Below, one piece after another: positions 57,367 to 64,000 of a DNA stretch of 64,000 nt (position 1 is its first letter; each line of letters begins with the position of its first letter). The notes beneath the pieces were generated by a model. The model was not told where the DNA came from, searched no databases, and saw only the letters and a program-made list of their open reading frames with translations. Origin of the DNA: Nomia melanderi. Lineage: Eukaryota > Arthropoda > Insecta > Hymenoptera > Halictidae. The stretch covers positions 19,845,660-19,909,659 of the forward strand of contig NC_134999.1 in NCBI RefSeq assembly GCF_051020985.1, read 5' to 3'. Both the position numbers and the translations under genes were made by a program.

Positions 57367-60300
57367 TTAGGACGAGTATCGCAGAGGCAGCAGAGGCCTC
57401 AGCTCCTTGCTGAGGGCGCTCGAGGGATTGTTGAGGTCCCGGACAGCCTGCGTGGTCCTAGTCCTCGCGTCTTCCCTCGTCAGTTCGTTCCGCTCCAAGA
57501 CCTTGTCCAAGATTTTCCTCAATTGCGGCACGACTCCGCCTTCCGCGGACGTCTCCAGGGTATTCAGCACCTCGTCCGAGTACCCGGTGTACTTGCCGAA
57601 CCCTTGTTTCCTGGCGTCCTTGCTCAGGGAGTCGTAGAGGTTCGCCAGTTGCTGAAGAGTGGCGCTCGGCGGCACTTTAGCGCGTCTTAAGTAGCTGGTT
57701 AAGCTCGGCCTTGGCACTTGCGTCACCCTCTCGCCGAGACGCGTGAATCTACAAAGGAATCTCGTTGTTGGTACTGTGGTTAACCAATTAGACGTTTCCC
57801 TAACTCCTGGAGTTGACAAATTCTAACGTAAATAATCATTTTATTCGCTGGACTCGGAGATGGCTCCATTCAATCTAGAACCAGCAGTCAAATTTCCAAT
57901 TGGTGTATCGAAATTCTTTTACAGTAAACCCAAGAGTACCTATATTTTGGTAGTTCTAGCGTTAAACTTCTCGAATCAATGGTAATTCTACTACATTCAT
58001 TTCACAGTAAACATTGACGTCTATCTCAGCAGTCAACAGTTGAAATTAACTTCAGTACCGAATTCGACACTATCCAATTCTCTAGCATTCATCTTTAATG
58101 TCGCCATATTTCTTATAACTTCTTTGGGAAGTTATAAGATAGATATAAGATATAAGATATAAGATATAAGATATAAGATATAAGATATAAGATATAAGAT
58201 ATAAGATATAAGATATAAGATATAAGACATAAGATATAAGAGCATTAAAGACAACTCCCAGAGAATCGTAGCGTTGAATTAGCCACCGAAATAAAACCTT
58301 TCACCTGTTCTCATCATCCTCGTCCTCCATATTCTCCAGCTTCTCCACAGACATTCCCGTGACGCTCTTCGACTCTCCGCTAGCCGCGGTGTCCTCGTCA
58401 ACCAGCTCGGACGGCGTGGTCTTCACGATATCGTACACCACCTGTACCACGCTGTCGATAGTCGGTTGCTTCTTCTTCTGTTCAGGCTCTGCGATCGATT
58501 CCTGGTTCAACAACGAACCGGAAGTACTCGTTGATCCCGCGTTCGCTTCTCCGACGCTCGTTTCCGCGTCGGAAGAGGCATCTGGGCCGACGGAGGAAGC
58601 GTCGAACTCTTGATCCTCCTCGGGGACTTCTTCGTTCGTCTCCTGGACGGCGTGCACCGCTTCCGGCAGCTCGTAATTCGCCTCCGGCGTCGCGTAGTTC
58701 GTTTCTGGCGTTTCCTCGTTCACCTCTGACGGTTCCTGATGACTTAAGCTCGCCTCCGCCGGCTCCTGATGACTTGAGCTCGCTTCTAGCCAGCTGACGG
58801 AATCCTCCGTCGATTCCTCGCGCGTTCCCAGCGACTTCGTCGTATTCTCCGCGCGACTCGTCGTTTCCTCCGCTTCCGCCGGCGCTCCCTCCTCTTCCTT
58901 GCCCTCGTCCGACTGACTGTTACTCACTTCCGGCGCGACGGTCGTCGATTCTCCGGTTGCCTGTTGGCTAGACTGCGCGAGGCAGATCGGCGTGGTGCTG
59001 CTCACGACTTCTCGCGTTTCGTCGGACTGCAGCAGCTTCAGCTGCTCCACTGCGTGGAATATCACCTGCGACAGGTTTTTTGCGTATTCTAAGATTAATT
59101 ATTGATGGAGTTTTTGTCTGCGATGTTTTCAGCAACGCGTCGATGGAAGAATTCGATAGCTTGAGTGTCGGTGAAGATGTCCCGAATGTCGCGTGTTTTA
59201 TTATTAACGGAGTTTGTGCTGTTATTGTATCGTATTGTCTTTTGAGTAGAAAATGGTAATAGTTTGAGGGTTCTGATTATCTCGCGAAGAAACTGCGAAG
59301 AAGTGCGCACCGCTAGTAATGAAATTGTCCGCGTGCGCGGCGCGTTATAAATTTCCGCGAACGAACGAGGCTCGGTGCGTGATCAAGACCCATTTAATTA
59401 AGCGTGAGACTTACCTGCATGGCCGCGGGAAGATAGGAATCTGAGTACACGGGCTTTGAAAAAGCTGGCTCTCTCCTGACCGTGCCGCCGATTGCCTGGA
59501 GAAACATTAAACATTAAATGGGAGCATTAATTAACGTTCGCTTCGGAAGCTAATCTTTGACCTCCATCGCGGGAGATGATTTCACGATTAATACTGGAAC
59601 TACCGAGCATTTAATACGATTGATAAGTAATCCCTTTAAATATTCCAACGGTAGATTGTTCTCGGTTTCTTCGGTTATTCGTTACAGTACTCGAGTGAAG
59701 CTATTTATTTTCGAAATCATTTGGAATATTCAATGCCTTTAACGTCGATCATTTTGACCGATATGGTGGTTCGAATGTTAATCGCTGTTTCTATGAATTG
59801 GAACCATTCGCATACGAACGGTCCAGCAAATCGAAGAATATATAAGTCGCATTTTAATTTCAACTTTCGAAGAATATTTCTATCGTTAAAACTTTCGGTT
59901 AGCAATGCAACTGCGTTGCCATCTTCGTACTTAAAACTTAGTTCCGCAGGTTGCGGCACAATTGCTTTATCGACCCGAAGTTTTAATAAGATCTCATTTG
60001 AAATATGTAAAAGGCGACTCGCGCTAATTGAGTTCCGAGCTTTACGCGTGCGATTTGGCTAACCCACGCGTCAGAAGGGAATTCGCGGCGTGTTCTTTCG
60101 CAAAAGGAATTTCTTGGTTGGGTTCTCTCTCCTTTTTTTCTTTTCGCCCGGTAACCGCAAATTTCCGGAGGTAACGTTTTAAGAGCTCTAGGGGTTCGTT
60201 TGTGGCAATTCAACCCCTGGGAGGTGTAACTCGGACTGATAATTAACTTGGCTAGTTGGGAAAACTTTCCCGGGGAATCATGGTCTTCCGAGTTTACTCG

Positions 60301-60710
60301 GAACAGAAATATTACATGACTTGCCTCTGCTTAACGAGATCTTCCGAAAGGACTAATTGACCGTTCGCCAGCGGAAATTACATTTGCTCGAACGACGGGC
60401 CGTATTTCTCGGGGGGAAACACGAGAGACAGGAAAACGCACCGTCCGTTTCAATAACTATTAATAATCTTACGAATTAATGATCATTGGAGATCCAAGAA
60501 TCTTTAGAATTAAGGTTGAAGGTCGTTTGAAGGCTACATCATAATAACTCGCTAACATAATCCTTGCGCTGTCAACGAAATATAGATCTTCATATCTTTT
60601 CTCAATCTTCTAGTATATATATATCAAAATTATTAGTTACCATGAGCTTTCTTTAAATCATGGCTCACCTGATGAACCAGGAGTACCACGACAAAGCTGT
60701 AGACTTTCAT
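57367..60710 (-). CDS. Predicted secreted Glu/Ser-rich protein, four exons, unknown family
   Basis: Exons: 60669-60710, 59415-59495, 58305-59065 and 57367-57748, with junction phases 0, 0 and 2, all GT-AG, giving 421 aa. Exon 1 encodes MKVYSFVVVLLVHQ, a signal peptide core. Exon 2 adds 27 residues (AIGGTVRREPAFSKPVYSDS). Exon 3 is low-complexity and acidic, about residues 42-294, with degenerate short repeats SSHQEPAE/LSHQEPSE and ETPETNY/ATPEANY/ELPEAVH. It ends near the acidic MEDEDDEN. Exon 4 (about 126 residues) looks folded and helical: PSATLQQLANLYDSLSKDAR and VPQLRKILDKVLERNEL. It therefore looks like an extracellular protein with a disordered acidic linker and a C-terminal helical domain. 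No known domain is recognised. The 163-aa secreted gene is 1.3 kb downstream on the same strand. Confidence 0.82.
58112..58138. repeat. Small perfect hairpin next to the microsatellite
   Basis: CTTATAACTTC and GAAGTTATAAG form an 11-bp stem with a 5-nt loop, immediately before the heptamer array. Confidence 0.8.
58133..58240. repeat. Heptanucleotide microsatellite (ATATAAG)n
   Basis: About 14 units of ATATAAG, nearly perfect, with one ACATAAG near the end. It lies in intron 3 of the 421-aa secreted protein gene. Confidence 0.95.
59588..59781. mobile_element. TTAATACTGGAACTACCG MITE in intron 1
   Basis: Left TTAATACTGGAACTACCGAG; reversed right TTAACATTCGAACCACCAT. The interior has GAAGCTATTTATTTTCGAA, shared with the 27001 element. 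Member of the TTAACACTAGAACTACC family. Confidence 0.7.
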
Positions 60711-62901
60711 GATGATGTCCTTCGAACACTCGAAAAGCTTGATCACAAGAAATCAGTTGAATATCTTCAACGAATCCTTTCTCTCCGACTGCAAATGCGA
60801 AACTGTAACGGAACTAGAACACTCTGAGCTCGTGCACCGATCTGATCGTCCCATCAGCGTTCCATGCTGACTGTCAACCGACTTTCCTTGAATTGATCTT
60901 TAAACCGATCCCTGTGGCGCGCCGTTTGCCCAGCAATTGCGAACTGGCCAGTTGGACCGGTCGAAAACGCGCGAAACCCTGGGATTCCTTGGGTTTTCCT
61001 TGACCGGATCGAGATCCGCTGGCGAGCGTCCGGACAAGACTGGACACAGGCCGGGTCGTAACGGTTCCAGCTCGTCCTCGGCGCCGCGCGCCTATATTCT
61101 ACGTGATCGCGTACGTAAACGAGCGGACCGGCTCGCAGGAGTATTAATTGCGTGACGAGGAAGAGACGCGGGGCCGCCGTGACACTTAAATTAAGTTGCG
61201 ATCGGTATGCCGACCGTGTCCGTGAACTCGGACCGATGCTTTTCCCGCTATGCAGCCAGTTTCGCGGACGTTCGGCACGAATCGCGCGCCGTTTACGGTA
61301 ATTCATTGGCTTATCGACAGGATTAGCGACTTTCCTACGCGTGGAAACGCGTAGAGAAAGATCTAAACGCGGATCGATACCCTTTAACCATCAAATTCTA
61401 TCGATGCATTGTTCAAATGACGAAATCGGCAGATATTTCCTGTAATTGTCAGTAACACGAAGTGTTCTTTATTAGAAAGTTAGACGATTCTCAAGACTAT
61501 TGGAATGTATAACTCGGTTGTTAAGTTAAACGGAGTTCAGTGGTATTTTTAGATCCTGCTCCTTTAATTGGAAGACTCCGGGCAAAGTTTGTAGCACGAA
61601 TTTTGTTGAAAGCGAAGCGATCGCCGTGGAACGGGGGAAAAAGATGGCGGACGGGCGAGCGAGCGAGCGGCCGAGGAACGCGATTGGGACTTTCGATTTC
61701 GAAAGACTTTGCGACCTTGCACAAGGCCACCGGTAACGATCTCGCGGGGCGAGGCGAGAAAAAGGAAGGAGAGAATGCATCTTCAAGGCGATTCAGTTAT
61801 GGAACTCGGTTGAACACAATGGGGCAGGGAATAAGGCGGACCGGTTTTCTCGGGATCGTTTCGTTCCTCTTGATACGGTTTACGATCTCTCGAACGGGAA
61901 TCGCGAGCGGGAAACGAAAGAAGTCGACGTCGCGCGGTCGCTTGTTCTAATTTCCTTCAAAGTCGACGCGGTTCGAACGGCCGTTAATAACACGTTCGCC
62001 GGTCGGCAAGGCGTTCCGCCACGCCGTGCTGATAATGGTAATGCATTTTTGTTAGTCGTTCATTGAGTCGAATAGAGAACGAAAAAGCCACGGTGTTCGG
62101 TAATTGCGTTACCTAACCTTGAAGCTTCGTGAGATTACGAACAATGTTAATGAAACATCTAGAGAAGAATGAAACAGAAGTTTCAATGAATTTTCGCGTC
62201 TGTCGAAGTGCGCTGGTTTTGTTTAGTTCACTTAGGATATTGAACTTATAATAGTTACTAACCCTTTGCACTCCGAAGTTTTTCACTAGAAATATTTCAA
62301 CATTTTCTGATGAGATCAAGACGATATTTCGTAAAACCAACTCGACGAGAAATTCACGCGAATTGACGGACAAAGCTATTTTACGTAAATATTTCTCAGA
62401 TTGATGCATTATATGAAGTATAATATTAAATATCAAACTTTATAGCTTCTCTGTAGGAAATCAAGTGGTGAGAGTCACCTCCCGAGTGCAAAGGGTTAAA
62501 GATTTCATGATCAATATGTCAAAAAGGACTTATTTATTGTCGATTCGTTATCGATTCGCTATCAGAAAATGAACAGGGCCGCGAAGGCGTGGCCAGAGTA
62601 GCAGCAACTAAAAGAGAAACGCGAACAGTTGCGCTGTATTTTTTATAATACCGGATATTATATGTATATTCGAGCATCGCTCGTATTGTCACCCATATGA
62701 ATGGAAGCTACGTACAATTTGGCAATTCCTTCCATATCTGCGACACATGTGGGTGCCCTCATATGATAAAGTTCGGTGTAGGAAGTGGTATATATTGCGG
62801 ACACACTTCACACGGTTGCATTTACGTGTCGCGAATTCAGTGGAGCTTCTGGAACGTGTCCCCTTGGATCCAACGGGTGTCGCTGAAAAAGCAATTCCGC
62901 G
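60711..62901. other. Divergent intergenic region between two secreted-protein genes
   Basis: The first part is the 5' leader and promoter region of the minus-strand 421-aa gene; I saw no TATA box there. Positions 60900-61950 are CpG-rich with chance frames. A MITE lies at 62258-62499. TATATATT at 62789-62796 is a candidate TATA box for the plus-strand gene. Confidence 0.45.
62258..62499. mobile_element. CCCTTTGCACTCCGAAG MITE
   Basis: Left CTAACCCTTTGCACTCCGAAG and right CCCGAGTGCAAAGGGTTAA. One TTAA has become CTAA. The interior GATGCATTATATGAAGTATAATATT matches the 6573 and 39535 copies. Confidence 0.82.
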
Positions 62902-64000
62902 ATGTCGTTCACGACGATTTTTCTGCTTGCCATGACGGTAACCCTTTGAGTATCTTCAGTCGATCTTCGTTCCAAGAGAAAAGAAAGCTCACGGATCTTT
63001 GATTTCATACTTCGTTGAATACCTAGATTGCCGGGATATCTTCGAAACCTGTGGATTACATCGATGGTTCCAATGGGATCGAAGGAAGCATTCATTCAAT
63101 AGAGAAGAACGAGGATCAGGACGTCTTGATCGCTACAACCGTGACTGACGCTACTACTCAACGCGTGAGCATTCAAACAATCACCTCTCCCCGAACCTTG
63201 GACATTACAGATGCCCACAAAACCGTCGAATTTCAATAATCCATGTCTCACCTATAATTTCCTCTCGACAATCCAACTCGAACTCGAGAAAATCTAAATT
63301 TCCCTTTGTAAACGCAAGAATACATCAATCTACCTTTCTCATTACCCAAACATCATCTTAATACACCTACCCTAAACGTAAATCACCAAGTCAGTAACCT
63401 ATTTCACCATCAGACATCTACAGATGCCCGCAAAACCGTCGAATTTCAATAATCCATGTCTCACCAATGATTTCCTCTCGACAATCCAACTCGAACTCGA
63501 GTAAAGAACTCGAAAAAATCTAAATTTCCCTTTGTAAACGCAAGAATACATCAATCTACCTTTCTCATTACCCAAACACCGTCCCAATACACCTACCCTA
63601 AATCACGAAGTCAGAAACCCATTTCACCATCAGACATCACGGACACCATTTTCGCACTTCCTCCAGCGAAATTCATGTTCGAACCCTCCGAATCCCAAAA
63701 AGCAACTCCGAAATGTCCTCGATAATGCGATAAAGGAATCGAAAGTTCAGTCGAGCGAGTTAATCGTCGTTTAATGTACAGACCAGCGACTCGAGCACAG
63801 CCAGGCCCAGCCTGCTCACCTGGTTTCTGACGCCGCTCGCGCAGAACCTGCAATTCTCGCCGCAATCGTTCCTGCGGGACCGTGTCGTTCAGCTGAAGGA
63901 GACGCTGAACAATCTCGCCGGGCAAGGGGAGCGGGGCGGCGGCGGCGGCGCGCAGGGCAGACAGCTGGGGAACGGGAACGGGTTGCTGCAGGTCGTGGGC
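62902..64000 (+). CDS. Predicted secreted protein, three or more exons, runs off the right edge
   Basis: Exon 1 (62902-62937) encodes MSFTTIFLLAMT. Exon 2 (63027-63164) begins IAGISSKPVDYIDG, completing the signal peptide. A strong donor (CGC|GTGAGC) at 63165 leads to exon 3, acceptor TTTAATGTACAG, at 63782, which stays open to 64000. All junctions are phase 0. At least 131 residues are visible. The chain has an acidic N-terminal part (SIEKNEDQD), then a helical segment (LLTWFLTPLAQNLQFSPQSF) and a Gly-rich run (ERGGGGGAQG). Without the 63165 splice, exon 2 would end at TAA 63237-63239 and give an 83-aa secreted peptide. I prefer splicing because the downstream exon is open and in phase. The exon 1 donor (GTAACC) is weak. 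The layout matches the two minus-strand secreted genes. Family unknown. Confidence 0.6.
63204..63640. repeat. Tandem duplication of about 213 bp
   Basis: ATGCCC-CAAAACCGTCGAATTTC recurs at 63211 and 63424, and the copies stay alignable through GACAATCCAACTCGAACTCG and CACCTACCCTAAA. It lies inside the proposed intron 63165-63781. Confidence 0.9.

Noticed and set aside
62697..63095. Plus frame of 101 and minus frame of 95 codons
   Set aside because: Both overlap the signal-peptide exon of the plus-strand secreted gene in other frames, with no further support.
63611..63925. 104-codon minus-strand frame at the right edge
   Set aside because: It is the antisense shadow of the in-phase plus-strand exon beginning at 63782, which has a good acceptor and continues the secreted gene.

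Overview
The window is nuclear DNA of an insect, most likely a hymenopteran such as a bee, wasp or ant. The insect call rests on a complete takeout/juvenile-hormone-binding-protein gene, which belongs to an insect-specific family, together with introns of 76 bp to about 1.6 kb and AATAAA polyadenylation signals. Hymenoptera is an inference from the patchwork of very CpG-rich and AT-rich blocks and the load of TTAA-flanked non-autonomous elements; the species cannot be named. There are no operons, CRISPR arrays or rRNA genes, and I recognised no tRNA.

Layout. Positions 822-1729 (+) hold the last coding exon of a Ser/Arg/Pro-rich protein with an SxIP motif, possibly a Gas2-like microtubule protein. 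Positions 1730-38346 are a gene desert of about 36.6 kb. It is filled with GC-rich unique DNA, at least a dozen short TTAA-bounded elements (piggyBac-like MITEs), three foldback hairpins, a 102-bp satellite-like repeat at two loci, and tandem repeats of about 154, 155 and 234 bp. Positions 38347-43509 (-) hold a complete six-exon takeout-like gene of 252 aa. Positions 43510-47783 contain no supported gene. Positions 47784-49302 (-) hold a two-exon gene for a 480-aa Cys/Ser/Lys-rich protein I do not recognise, divergent from a four-exon C2H2 zinc-finger gene at 50292-52031 (+).

From 54.6 kb to the right edge lie three genes encoding predicted secreted proteins: 54618-56051 (-), 57367-60710 (-) and 62902 to beyond 64000 (+). 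Each has a first coding exon of only 12-14 codons that encodes most of a signal peptide and ends at a phase-0 intron. I reconstructed these genes by joining reading frames through splice sites with matching phase; none could be tested against transcripts.

The genes do not form an obvious pathway. The takeout-like protein and the three secreted proteins all enter the secretory route, and the zinc-finger protein is presumably a nuclear regulator. The most informative non-coding observation is that two TTAA elements are nested inside copies of another repeat whose unoccupied site is present elsewhere in the window. This shows TTAA target duplication directly.
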